Below are positions 17,436 through 26,153 of a stretch of DNA of 64,000 bases, one piece after another; position 1 is the stretch's first letter; the number at the start of each line of letters is the position of its first letter. The notes below the pieces were generated by a model. The model was not told where the DNA came from and made no database searches. It saw nothing but the letters and a program-made list of their open reading frames with translations. The DNA comes from Acidobacteriota bacterium. GTDB taxonomy: Bacteria; Acidobacteriota; Vicinamibacteria; Vicinamibacterales; UBA2999. The DNA lies in contig JAGNJW010000007.1 in NCBI GenBank assembly GCA_018000455.1, positions 62,001-126,000 of the forward strand, read 5' to 3'. Made by a program: the position numbers and the translations under genes.

Positions 17436-19048
17436 TTCGCTGCCTCCGTGCGGGCGCCGCCGAGGGCCTCCGCGATGTGGTCGGCCGACCGTAGCGTGAG
17501 CGCGGAAAACGTCAGCGTGCCGTTCGTGCAGCCGGCCGTCGGCACTGTGGGCGCGCCCACGACGAACAGATTCTCGTGGTCGTGTGTCTTGCCGTAGCTG
17601 TCGGTCACGCTGGTGGCCGGATCGCTACCCATGCGGCAACCGCCGCCGGGATGGTCCCAGTAGGTGCCGAAGTCGAGCGGATGCATCTTGGCGTTGTTGT
17701 GCTTCGCCAGCCGTTCGAAGACGCCACGCACGTGCTCCACGGTGGCCTGCCGCCTCGACTCCGAGGCGGCGTCGGCGCGGTGCACGATCTTGGGCAGCGG
17801 ATCGCCGTACATGTTCTTGGTGGCCGGGTCGAGCGTCAGCTCACTGGCCCGGTCGGGATGCACGTCGTAGTAGGCCCTGACGCGCGCAGTGGCCCGCTTG
17901 GTGCGCGACCGCCAGTCGGCCATCACGCCGTCGCCGAGCAGGATGTTGCCGGCCTCATCGCGCAGCCGCGCCTCGCGGTTGACCGGGCTCTCCCACACGC
18001 GTAGATCGTGACGCACGAACGGCTTCGCCGTCTCGGCGCGGAAGAACTGCCGCGAGATCAGGCTGTGCTGCTCGTTCATGCCGGGATAGACCTCGGCGTC
18101 GAGTTCGATCTGGGTCTGGATGAAGGCGTGTCCGTTCATGTACTTGCCGACCAGGCCTGAGGAGTTCGCCAGCCCGTTCGGGAAGCGCGTGGAACCCGAG
18201 AGCAGCAGCAGATGCGAGCTCCAGGTGTAGCCCGAGGCCACCACGAAGATCTTGGCGCGGTATTCGACCACCTCGTCCGGGCGGTCACGATGCAGCCCGT
18301 GGGCGACCTCGATCTTCGGCGTGCGCCCGCCGAGGTCGGCGGCGCCGAGCCGGCGCACGATCGTGCGGTCGTGCAAGGTGATGGCCTTGGCTGCCAGCAG
18401 GCGCTTGAACGTCGCATCGGGCGCGTAACGAGCCTCGGTCGGACAGACCGAGCACGTGTTGCAGCGTGTGCACTCACCGCGTCCGTCGTAGGGACGCGAG
18501 TTCTTCGCCTGTGGCGTGCCCCAGAACGGGATGCCGCTCTTCTCACCCCACGCCTTCAGCTGCAGCAGGTTCCACGACAGCGGCAGGCCGGGCATCGGAT
18601 ACGGCTCCGACCTGGCGTCCTCGGGCAGCGGGCTCGGATCGCCGGAGACGCCGATCCGCCGTTCCGCCTCGCAGTAGTAACGCTCGAGCTCGGTCCAGGT
18701 GATGGGCCAGTCGACCGCCAGGCCGAACATCGACCTGAGCCGCGTGTCTTCTTCCGAGAAGCGGTTGGTCACGCCGCCCCAGTGCATCGCCGATCCTCCG
18801 ACGACCATCGAGCGCGAGATGATGCCCTGCGCCGACTGATCGGCGACGACGTCACCGGGCCACGGCCCTTCGCCGTATTCCTGGAGGCGCCGCCGCTGCT
18901 CCCAGCGTTTCTTCGCATCGAACATCCGATCGCCGGCTTCCACCACGATGATCGACGTGCCGGGCCGGCGTTCCGAGAGCTGCCAGGCGAGCAGCGCGGC
19001 CGAGATGCCGCCGCCGATGATGACGACGTCGGCGTCGTGGCGCGCCAT
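17432..19048 (-). CDS. GMC-family FAD oxidoreductase
   Basis: A 538-aa flavoenzyme. The N-terminal FAD-binding motif is VVIIGGGISAALLAW (about 8-22). A four-Cys cluster CTRCNTCSVC with a following CP (near residues 190-203) is typical of gluconate-2-dehydrogenase-like GMC enzymes. The C-terminal domain has HPGGGCRMG and a closing ALTLRSADHI. It would oxidise an alcohol or sugar and pass electrons to a redox partner. The upstream gene encodes a subunit-3-like protein and overlaps by one base. No cytochrome subunit is present, so the electron acceptor is unknown. Confidence 0.9.
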   Translation of the reverse strand: MARHDADVVIIGGGISAALLAWQLSERRPGTSIIVVEAGDRMFDAKKRWEQRRRLQEYGEGPWPGDVVADQSAQGIISRSMVVGGSAMHWGGVTNRFSEEDTRLRSMFGLAVDWPITWTELERYYCEAERRIGVSGDPSPLPEDARSEPYPMPGLPLSWNLLQLKAWGEKSGIPFWGTPQAKNSRPYDGRGECTRCNTCSVCPTEARYAPDATFKRLLAAKAITLHDRTIVRRLGAADLGGRTPKIEVAHGLHRDRPDEVVEYRAKIFVVASGYTWSSHLLLLSGSTRFPNGLANSSGLVGKYMNGHAFIQTQIELDAEVYPGMNEQHSLISRQFFRAETAKPFVRHDLRVWESPVNREARLRDEAGNILLGDGVMADWRSRTKRATARVRAYYDVHPDRASELTLDPATKNMYGDPLPKIVHRADAASESRRQATVEHVRGVFERLAKHNNAKMHPLDFGTYWDHPGGGCRMGSDPATSVTDSYGKTHDHENLFVVGAPTVPTAGCTNGTLTFSALTLRSADHIAEALGGARTEAAK

Positions 19049-19623
19049 CACCGGCCTCCCGTCCCCGGCGACAGCACGGCCGGACGCGCGTCGGAACCGG
19101 CCAGCGCGCGGCAGGCGCCGCGGCCGATGGCCCGCCCGTAGGCGCGGTCGTTGGCGACTGCGCTGTGGAAGTAGTGACTCATGAGATCGGTGGCGATGTG
19201 GCCGCCGCTGGGCCGCGCCGGCAGCTCGCGCACGACGGCGGCGACGATCGCCTCGCGCGCCACACGCTGCCGCCCGGCGAGTGTCAGGGACGTGAAGGCA
19301 CCGCCGGCGCGACGGTCGAGGTCGGCAAGCTGCGCCGGATACTGTTCGGCCGGCGACGCCGGCAGCGTGCCTAGCGCCGTCACACCGTAGCCGTGATCGC
19401 GGTCGGCCCCGGCCCTGTAGTCGCGCGTCCAGCGGAGGAACTGGTCGACGGCGCGGGCGCGGCCTTCGGCGCCGAGTTCCTGCGGCAGCACGGCGTCGGC
19501 CAACGCCACGAGACGCGGGCGGTCGCCGTCGCCGAACGGCGTCTGCGCCGCCGCAGCGCGGCTGGACGAGCGCAGCGCGAGGCCGGCGAGCGCGGATTGC
19601 AGCAGTCTGCGGCGTGGCAGCAT
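19048..19623 (-). CDS. Gluconate 2-dehydrogenase subunit 3-like protein
   Basis: A 191-aa exported small subunit. It opens with a twin-arginine-like signal (RRRLLQSALAGLALRSS) consistent with Tat export of the folded complex. The mature part, DRPRLVALADAVLPQELG followed by FLRWTRDY and HYFHSAVAND, fits the Gluc-2-DH subunit 3 family. It is the first gene of a three-gene operon; its stop and the GMC start share one base (TGATG). It probably chaperones or anchors the GMC subunit. Confidence 0.85.
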   Translation of the reverse strand: MLPRRRLLQSALAGLALRSSSRAAAAQTPFGDGDRPRLVALADAVLPQELGAEGRARAVDQFLRWTRDYRAGADRDHGYGVTALGTLPASPAEQYPAQLADLDRRAGGAFTSLTLAGRQRVAREAIVAAVVRELPARPSGGHIATDLMSHYFHSAVANDRAYGRAIGRGACRALAGSDARPAVLSPGTGGR

Positions 19624-19691
19624 CGGTATCTCCCTGATCGGTTGTGGCATCGTGGGCCACGGCGTGACGGGAGTCAAGCGCTGGCGCGCGC

Positions 19692-20876
19692 TCAGCGGCG
19701 CGGCTGCCCGCGGGCGATGGCCACGGCGAGTGCGGCGCTGTCGGCGTAGTGCACGAGCAGGAGGTCGGCCTGGCGCACCGCCGTCAGGAGAAGGTCGCGA
19801 TCGAGGCGGCGCCGGTCGCCCTGGCAGGCGCGGGCACACTCCGTTCGCAGTACGGTCAGCGCCACGCCCAGCCACGCCACCAGACCGCGGGCCGCATCGG
19901 CGTGATACGTCATCCATGCGCCGAACGCCTTGCCGGCAAGATACCGGCGCACGACCGGCGCAACCTCGGCCCACACAGGCGCCACGCAGCTTAGGTCGAG
20001 GGCGGCCAGGTGCGGCGGCGGCGCCGGCCAGGTCCAGGGAGCGCGGCAGGCGTCACCAACGAGCGCAAACGCCGAGTCGGCCGACCATTCGGCGGCGGCA
20101 CCATCGCTGCCAGACGGGGTGTCGGCGTGCAGCCCGCCAACCGTGTCTTCGAGTGACTTGGCACCGGGCGTCCAGCGCGCCAGATGGGCGGCCTGGTGCG
20201 CGAGCCGCGTCACGACGTCCTCTGCCCGTCCGGGCCACGCATCGGGTCCGGCCAGCGCGCCGACCACGTGGGCTTCCCAGGCGCTGAGCGCGTCGAGGTC
20301 CATCAGCACGCGGTCGTTCAGCCGTGGCGGCAGCTGGTCGCGGGCGTCGAGGCCTTCCGGCACCGCCACGCCCGGCACCGGCCTGGGGCCGTGCACGATC
20401 GACACGGGTCGGGGATCGTCGACGAGCATCGCCGCCGCCGTCGGACAGAAGTGCGAGAGCGACACGCGCACGCCGCGGGCGTCCACGAGACACACGCGCG
20501 GGAAGTGCTGGCAGCTTGCCGGCAGCGCCGCGTGACCGAGCGTGGCGTGCACGGCGCAGTGTCGCTCGTGCTGGTGGCCTCGCCCGGGCGCCGGCGTCGA
20601 AACGTGGAAGACGCAGCCGCCCTCGGCGAGGCGGAACGTGCCGGCGATGTCGTCGGGCGCGTCGGCCGTCTCGCGCAACCAAACCACAGCGCGATCCACC
20701 GTGACCAGGCGGCCGCTCGCGACCGCGGCCCCGATCGCGGGAACGGCCCCCGTCTCGACGGGCAGCGGCCAGCCGGCGCGGCAGCAGGCGCCGCTGTGAC
20801 GGCACGCATAGTCGACGTGGCACGAGAGCCAGAGCGTGACCGGCACGGCGGCGGGCGTCACGGCGGTCGGCGGCAC
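19692..20876 (-). CDS. YkgJ-type cysteine-cluster protein
   Basis: A 394-aa protein. The N-terminal ~150 residues carry a Cys-rich cluster (SCHVDYACRHSGACCRAG, GGCVFH, HCAVH, SCQHFPRVCLV, FCPTAAA) of the YkgJ/UPF0153 type, thought to chelate Zn or Fe-S. The C-terminal ~240 residues are not recognisable. The GTG at 20876 starts one base after the cysteine-synthase-like stop, so the two are cotranscribed. The function is unknown. Confidence 0.75.
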   Translation of the reverse strand: MPPTAVTPAAVPVTLWLSCHVDYACRHSGACCRAGWPLPVETGAVPAIGAAVASGRLVTVDRAVVWLRETADAPDDIAGTFRLAEGGCVFHVSTPAPGRGHQHERHCAVHATLGHAALPASCQHFPRVCLVDARGVRVSLSHFCPTAAAMLVDDPRPVSIVHGPRPVPGVAVPEGLDARDQLPPRLNDRVLMDLDALSAWEAHVVGALAGPDAWPGRAEDVVTRLAHQAAHLARWTPGAKSLEDTVGGLHADTPSGSDGAAAEWSADSAFALVGDACRAPWTWPAPPPHLAALDLSCVAPVWAEVAPVVRRYLAGKAFGAWMTYHADAARGLVAWLGVALTVLRTECARACQGDRRRLDRDLLLTAVRQADLLLVHYADSAALAVAIARGQPRR

Positions 20877-20877
20877 C

Positions 20878-21789
20878 TCAGTCGCGGTAGAGATCGCCGG
20901 CGAGGTACTTCAGACCGGTATCGCAGATGGTGGTGACGATGCGCGCGCCGGCCGGCAGCGCCCTGGCCCGCTCGAGCGCGATCCACACGTTGGCGCCCGA
21001 CGAAATCCCGCCGAAAATGCCCTCCTCGCGCGCCAGACGGCGGGCGATGGCGAAGGCATCGGCGTCGCTCACGGCCACCACGGCATCGGTGAGATCGGCT
21101 CGGTGGTTCGACGGCGCGAAGCCAACGCCGGTCCCCTCGATGCGATGGCCCGAGAGCGGCGTGACCCCGCTCAGGGCGCGGCTGGTCGCCGGCTCGCCCG
21201 CCACGCAGCGCACGCCGGGCACCTGCGCCTTGAAGACCGTGGCGTGGCCCGAGAAACAGCCCGAGGTGCCCACCATCATCACGAACTCGTCGAAGCGTCC
21301 GCCCAGCGCCTCGATCGTCTCGTCGGCCATCCCGCGGTAGCCGGCCGGGTTGTCTGGGTTGTTGAACTGGTCGGTCCAGTAGGTCTGCGGTTCGGTCGAG
21401 AGCTCGCGGGTCCGGGCGATCATCGCCTGGATGAGCGCCGGCGTGATCTTGCCGCCCTCGCTCGGCAGCACGTCGAGACGCGCGCCGAACGCGCGCATCG
21501 TCTGCAGCTTCTCTTCGGCGATCGCGTCCGACGACACGAAGTGCGCCTGGTAGCCGAGCACGGCGCAGATCATCGCCAGCGAGCTGCCGGTGCTGCCGCC
21601 CGTGTACTCGACGACCCGGCCGCCGGCCGGGAGCTCGCCGCGGCCGACCGCGCCCTGCACCATCGAGAGCGCCATCCGGTCCTTCATGCTGCCGGTCGGA
21701 TTGGCGCCCTCCCACTTGACCCAGATCTCGACCCCGTTGTCAGGGATGACGCGTTCGAGGCGAATGAGGGGCGTGTGTCCGATCTGCAT
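20878..21789 (-). CDS. Cysteine synthase-family PLP enzyme
   Basis: A 303-aa beta-family PLP enzyme. Visible features are the lysine of NPTGSMKDRMA that forms the Schiff base (about residue 41), the phosphate-binding loop VGTSGCFSG and substrate loop YTGGSTGSSLA, and GISSGAN near the C-terminus. It would make cysteine from O-acetylserine and sulfide, or act as a related beta-replacement or cystathionine enzyme. ASGCFSG replaces the more common GTGGT, so exact specificity is open. A leaderless-type promoter lies directly upstream. The YkgJ-type gene follows. Confidence 0.87.
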   Translation of the reverse strand: MQIGHTPLIRLERVIPDNGVEIWVKWEGANPTGSMKDRMALSMVQGAVGRGELPAGGRVVEYTGGSTGSSLAMICAVLGYQAHFVSSDAIAEEKLQTMRAFGARLDVLPSEGGKITPALIQAMIARTRELSTEPQTYWTDQFNNPDNPAGYRGMADETIEALGGRFDEFVMMVGTSGCFSGHATVFKAQVPGVRCVAGEPATSRALSGVTPLSGHRIEGTGVGFAPSNHRADLTDAVVAVSDADAFAIARRLAREEGIFGGISSGANVWIALERARALPAGARIVTTICDTGLKYLAGDLYRD

Positions 21790-21795
21790 GACGCG

Positions 21796-21801
21796 ATCCT
21801 A
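21796..21801 (-). promoter_or_regulatory. Leaderless-type -10 of the cysteine-synthase-like gene
   Basis: On the minus strand TAGGAT ends 6 bases before the ATG at 21789. Confidence 0.5.
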
Positions 21802-21852
21802 TCGTGCCCGGAGGAGGTCGGCGTGGCGATCCGCTTCGTGCGGCCCAGCCGC

Positions 21853-21930
21853 TTGTAGCGGGGTCTGTCACCGTTACAACTGACTCCGGCCGAACACAAC
21901 ACACTGTAACGGTGACAGACCCCGTTACAA
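21853..21930. repeat. Long inverted repeat between minus-strand genes
   Basis: Arms at 21853-21878 and 21905-21930 are inverted copies, 26 bp with one mismatch and 20 bp perfect at the core (CGGGGTCTGTCACCGTTACA). The loop is 26 bases. It lies between the aldo/keto reductase-RidA stop and the cysteine-synthase-like start. It could be a terminator or a REP-like dispersed element; a related sequence occurs at 63041-63060. Confidence 0.7.
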
Positions 21931-21933
21931 CCC

Positions 21934-23394
21934 TCACAAACCGGACGGCACCTCGGCCTCGGCCTCGATCTCGACCAGATACTCGTCGCCGATGAGCCGC
22001 GCTTCGACCAGCGTGTTGGCCGGCTGAATGGCAAGGAAGCGCTCGCCGTGTGCCCGCGACACGGCTTCCCAGTGCGCCGCGTTCGCGACGAACACGCGCG
22101 TGCGCACCACGTCTTCGAGGCGTCCGCCAAGCGACTGCAGCGCGCCGGCGATCTTGTCGATGGCGGCGTGGGTCTGAGCCGCCGGATCGGCGCCGCCGAT
22201 GAGCCGGCTGCCGTGGGTGGCGGTCGTGCCCGAGACATGAATCCGCGATCCCGAGCGGGTGGCGCGCGAGTAGCCGGCCAGCCCCTCCCACGGCGTGCCG
22301 CTGAAGCACTTCGCCGTGCCGTTGGGGCCTGGCCTTACCTCGTAGGGCGCCGGGAACGTGTCGAGATGATGACTGAGGTCGCCCGAGGCCGTGAGGAACG
22401 GCGGCGTGCGGTACTCGTCGCCGCAGTCGCCTGGCATCGGTGCGAGCGTGGCGATGGCCGCCTCGAGATGGGCCCGGTCGTCGCCCGAGAGCTGGAACGA
22501 GCACAGGCGCTGGTTGTCGTCGATGTGCGCCCGCTCGCCCAGCCGCGCACCGACGATCACCGCCGCCACGCCCGGCTGCTCCAGGATGAACCGCGTGGCT
22601 ACGTTGGTGAGCGAGACGCCGTGCCGTTCGGCCACGTCGCTGGCGGCACGGAGCACGCGCTGCAGGGCGGACCAGCCCCCGGCCTCGCGGATGAAGCGCC
22701 CGTACTTCATCTGCGACCAGGTGCCGTCACGCTCCCAGGCCGGTTCGTCCTGCCCCAGCCACTTCTCGCTGAGCCAGCCGCCGCAGACAGTGCCGTAGGC
22801 CAGCAGGCCCACGCCGAACTCGGCACAGACGGCGGCGAGCCTGCCCGCGGCGCGGCGGTCGATGAGAGAGCAGCTCACCTGGTTCGACACGATCTCGATG
22901 CCGCTCGTGAGCGCGACGCGCAGGTGCGCGGCGTCGACATTGGTGAGACCGAGGTGCCGGATGAGTCCCTCGCGCTTCAGATCCTGCAGGTGATAGAGCG
23001 CATCGAGCCACGACGGGTCGGCGTAGTTCCAGGCGTGGAACTGCAGCAGGTCGATGGCCGGCGCCTGAAGGCGCGTCAGCGACCGCTCGACGGCGGCCCT
23101 GACGTCGGCGGCGGTGACCGGGCCCGGTTTGGGCACCCACTTCGTGAAAAGCTGCAGGCGCGCCGGCAGACCGAGCGCGCGGCATTTCCCGGCGATGACT
23201 TCGGCCGACCCGTAGTGGTCGGCCATGTCGAACGACGTGAAACCCTGGTCGACATAGGGCGCCATCGCCTGCGCCGCCTGATCGAGATCGATGGTGCGCC
23301 CGTCACGCTCCATGTCGGCGATCTGCCACAGGCCGGTGACGACGCGCGAGATCTCGAGGCCGGGCGCAAGGGTGGTGCGGGAGATGGATGACAC
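21934..23394 (-). CDS. Aldo/keto reductase fused to a C-terminal RidA domain
   Basis: A 486-aa two-domain protein. Residues ~1-340 form an aldo/keto reductase barrel with the catalytic set visible: Asp and Tyr in SFDMADHYGS, Lys in FTKWVPKPG, His in LLQFHAW. Residues ~350-486 form a RidA/YjgF domain (IHVSGTTA, VVRTRVFVAN, ANTLVEARLIGDEYLVEIEA, with the conserved Arg). RidA hydrolyses reactive enamines/imines released by amino-acid enzymes, and the reductase would reduce a carbonyl. The start is GTG at 23394 (TTG at 23400 also possible). It is the last gene of an amino-acid operon with a DAO-like oxidase, a fitting partner. Confidence 0.88.
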   Translation of the reverse strand: MSSISRTTLAPGLEISRVVTGLWQIADMERDGRTIDLDQAAQAMAPYVDQGFTSFDMADHYGSAEVIAGKCRALGLPARLQLFTKWVPKPGPVTAADVRAAVERSLTRLQAPAIDLLQFHAWNYADPSWLDALYHLQDLKREGLIRHLGLTNVDAAHLRVALTSGIEIVSNQVSCSLIDRRAAGRLAAVCAEFGVGLLAYGTVCGGWLSEKWLGQDEPAWERDGTWSQMKYGRFIREAGGWSALQRVLRAASDVAERHGVSLTNVATRFILEQPGVAAVIVGARLGERAHIDDNQRLCSFQLSGDDRAHLEAAIATLAPMPGDCGDEYRTPPFLTASGDLSHHLDTFPAPYEVRPGPNGTAKCFSGTPWEGLAGYSRATRSGSRIHVSGTTATHGSRLIGGADPAAQTHAAIDKIAGALQSLGGRLEDVVRTRVFVANAAHWEAVSRAHGERFLAIQPANTLVEARLIGDEYLVEIEAEAEVPSGL

Positions 23395-23411
23395 GGGCAA
23401 GACGCTCCAGG

Positions 23412-24917
23412 CTACTCGGGCGGCAGCGTCGCGAAGCGGGCGGCGACGTCGACGCCCCGGGCGGCCAGCGCCCGCACTTCCCGCACGTAGACGATCGTAC
23501 CGAGCGCCATCACAATCACCCACACCGGCGTCGATCGGAAATACCACGCCGCGGCTGGCCCGGTCAGGTCTTGCCACGTGTGCACCGCCAGGAAAAGCGC
23601 CAGCACGAGGACGCCGGCCACCGCCACCGCCACCTGCTGCGCCCGCGCCGGCAGCACCGAGATGCGGGCGGCGAGCCCCGGGTTGCGTGACGGCAGCACC
23701 AGCACGGCCGTCGCCATGAGCAGGAAGTTCACCAGCATCGCGGTGACGAGGATGTCGACGCCGAGGAAGAAGTCGCCGGCGACGTGACTGCCCAGCACGC
23801 CGAGTGTCGCCATCACGGCGCTGGCCGCGATGGCCACGTGCGGCGTGTGGCGACGGGGGTGCACGGCGGCCACCACCTGCGGGAAGATGCCGTCCGCCGC
23901 CCAGGCGAACATCAGCCGCGACACGCCGAGGAGCATGGCCGGCAGATCCTTGATGAGCGCCACGGCGGCGCTGGCCACGATGACCACCGTCCAGAACGGC
24001 GGCAGCACGTAGCCGAGCAGGCCTGGAGCCGTCACGTCGTGCACCTGCGCTTCGGCGGCCACGTACTGCCACGGCACCGCGTGATACACGGCCGCCGTGA
24101 ACAGGAAGTAGAAGATCGCCACCGAGCCCACGGCGATGAAGATGGCAAGCGGCAGGTCGCGGCTCGGGAACCTGGCTTCGCCGCCGGCCTGGGCGATCGA
24201 GTCGAAGCCGATGAACGAGGCGAAGAGCAGCGCCGAGGCCGGCAGCAGCACGCTGCTGAGCGGTGCCGCCTCGGCCGTGAGCACTACCGTCGAGCCGCGG
24301 GCAGCGAGGGCCGCCACGAACTCGGCCTGCTCGTGCGAGAAGCCGGCGATCACCACCACACCACCGAGTGCGAAGGTCAGGAACATGAGCGGCACCATCA
24401 GCCGCGTGTAGACCTTCACGCCGGCAAGGTTGACCCCCGCCGCCGCCCACAGGAAGCCGAGCGCGACGGCGAGCCGCACGAGGCCCGACTCGAGGGTGGC
24501 GGCCGCCGCCGTCCATTCGAGGGCCACGGCGATATCGCGCAGGAACGGCGTGATGAGGTACGACACGACGCCGATTGCCACCGACAGCGCGAACCACTGT
24601 GAGAACGAGGCGATGAAGCCGAGATACGGCGACAGCGACCGGCTGGCGTAGATGTAACTGCCGCCGGCGCGCGGCATGGCCGAGCCGAGAATGGCGTAGG
24701 CCAGACCGGCGAACACGGCCGGCACGGCGGCGAGCAGGAACGCCGCCAGCACATTGGGCCCGATGCCGGGGACGTTGCGCTGGATCATGAACGGGATCAC
24801 GTTCAGCCCGGCGCCCACCATCGAGCAGATGCCCGTGGCCGCCAGGCCCAGCAGGCCCATCTCACGCGCCAGGCCCGGTCGTGCCGCTCGGGCGGCCAAC
24901 GGGTCTGGACGGCTCAT
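23412..24917 (-). CDS. APC-superfamily amino acid permease
   Basis: A 501-aa inner-membrane transporter with about 12 hydrophobic helices. The N-terminal GLLGLAATGICSMVGAGLNV is the conserved helix 1 motif of APC permeases, followed by AMPRAGGSYIYASRSL in helices 2-3 and FIGFDSIAQAGGEARFPSRDLP in the middle. It would import amino acids or related amines by proton symport or exchange. Its ATG overlaps the oxidoreductase stop by 4 bases, and the reductase-RidA gene starts 17 bases after its stop, so all lie in one operon. Confidence 0.92.
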   Translation of the reverse strand: MSRPDPLAARAARPGLAREMGLLGLAATGICSMVGAGLNVIPFMIQRNVPGIGPNVLAAFLLAAVPAVFAGLAYAILGSAMPRAGGSYIYASRSLSPYLGFIASFSQWFALSVAIGVVSYLITPFLRDIAVALEWTAAAATLESGLVRLAVALGFLWAAAGVNLAGVKVYTRLMVPLMFLTFALGGVVVIAGFSHEQAEFVAALAARGSTVVLTAEAAPLSSVLLPASALLFASFIGFDSIAQAGGEARFPSRDLPLAIFIAVGSVAIFYFLFTAAVYHAVPWQYVAAEAQVHDVTAPGLLGYVLPPFWTVVIVASAAVALIKDLPAMLLGVSRLMFAWAADGIFPQVVAAVHPRRHTPHVAIAASAVMATLGVLGSHVAGDFFLGVDILVTAMLVNFLLMATAVLVLPSRNPGLAARISVLPARAQQVAVAVAGVLVLALFLAVHTWQDLTGPAAAWYFRSTPVWVIVMALGTIVYVREVRALAARGVDVAARFATLPPE

Positions 24918-26134
24918 CGCCGCGTCGAGGTCGTAGACGGCGCCGCCGGGCCCGGGACGCGCATCGCCGCGAAGAGCGTGACGTGGTTGTCGACGATGCG
25001 CTGCACCTCGGTCTCGTTGACCTCGGTCGACCAGACGCCGCGCTCGGAGGTGCCGCCGAGCACGATGCCATCGGTGCGCGGCATCATGTGGACGAACAGC
25101 CCGCGCTGGGTCGGCGGGATGTTCCAGCCGCCGCTCGTGCTGTAGTGGACGTCGGGCTGCGGTGGCAACAGCACGAGCAGGCCCTTGAGCGGCGTCAGCT
25201 CGTCGTCGCCGAAGAGCGCCTTGGCGCCGAGGCCCGTGCAGTTCACGATCAGGTTCTCGGAGAGCGCCAGCACGTCACGCGGCGACTCGAATGTGCGAAC
25301 GACGATCTGACCGCCGAACGCCAGCACGTCGTCCATGAGGGCCGGCAGGTAGATGTTGGGCTCGATGCGCAGTTCCGGGCGCTCGATGGCGTAGGTGGTC
25401 GGGAACGGGTGCTCGCCGGGCTGCAGCAGCGTCTGCTCGCTTTGGAGGTGGCGTGGCAGCAACGCGTTCTCGCCGCGGGCCGACTCGGCCGATTCGGTCG
25501 GAGCGTAGTTGGTGATCCAGGAGATGCCGTAGCGCGGTCCGGCCATGAACTGGAGCTGCCGGTAGCCGATCTCGGCCGCCTGCACGAGCTGCGCGCTCCA
25601 CTCCGTCGTGCGCTTCGAGAACTCGACGAGTCCGGAGGTCGGTGTCCAGGCCGCCAGCGAGAAGTTGGAGGTGACGTCGGGCGGGACGTGGGCCGCGTAG
25701 ATGGTCACGGCGAAGCCGCGCCGCTGCAGCTGCCTGGCCGTCGTGAGCCCGACGACGCCGGACCCGAGCACGGCGGCGCGCCGCTCGCCGTGCGAGAGGG
25801 CCATGTCGGCCGCCATGGCGGCCGTGCCCCACGACAGCGACATGCCGGAGCCGCCGTGGCCGTAGTTGTGGATGAGGGTCTTGTGGTCGAGGGCGGCCGA
25901 TTTCAGCACGAAGCCGGTGGGCCGGTGCGGCCTCAGGCCCACGGTGCGCCGAATCACCCGTTCGGCCGAGACCCGCACGAGCGGCAGCTGCACCATCGGC
26001 CGACGGGCGGCCGCCGACTGGCCTGGAGCGGGGATCGCCGGCGTGCCAAGGGCCCGCGCCTTCGGCGCGCAGGCGCCCATTCCGAGACCGGCCAAGGCCA
26101 GGCCGGCATTGCTGAGCAGCGTGCGACGGTTCAC
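24914..26134 (-). CDS. FAD-dependent amino-acid-oxidase-like enzyme (DAO family)
   Basis: A 406-aa flavoprotein. It starts (GTG) with an Arg-Arg hydrophobic signal ending in a lipobox-like GMGAC (about residue 21), suggesting Tat export and lipid anchoring. The FAD motif AAVLGSGVVGLTTARQLQ lies near residue 115, NLIVNCTGLGAKAL in the middle and GGWNIPPTQRGLFVHMMPR towards the end, as in D-amino-acid/D-aspartate oxidases. It would oxidise an amino acid to an imino acid. The operon also encodes an M20 peptidase, an amino-acid permease and a RidA-domain enzyme. The C-terminus is Thr/Ser/Arg-rich. Confidence 0.86.
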   Translation of the reverse strand: MNRRTLLSNAGLALAGLGMGACAPKARALGTPAIPAPGQSAAARRPMVQLPLVRVSAERVIRRTVGLRPHRPTGFVLKSAALDHKTLIHNYGHGGSGMSLSWGTAAMAADMALSHGERRAAVLGSGVVGLTTARQLQRRGFAVTIYAAHVPPDVTSNFSLAAWTPTSGLVEFSKRTTEWSAQLVQAAEIGYRQLQFMAGPRYGISWITNYAPTESAESARGENALLPRHLQSEQTLLQPGEHPFPTTYAIERPELRIEPNIYLPALMDDVLAFGGQIVVRTFESPRDVLALSENLIVNCTGLGAKALFGDDELTPLKGLLVLLPPQPDVHYSTSGGWNIPPTQRGLFVHMMPRTDGIVLGGTSERGVWSTEVNETEVQRIVDNHVTLFAAMRVPGPAAPSTTSTRR

Positions 26135-26153
26135 GGCAGTCCTCCCAGTGCGA

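Noticed and set aside
23395..24597. Upstream extension of the aldo/keto reductase-RidA frame
   Set aside because: It overlaps the permease gene on the same strand in another frame and has no recognisable domain.
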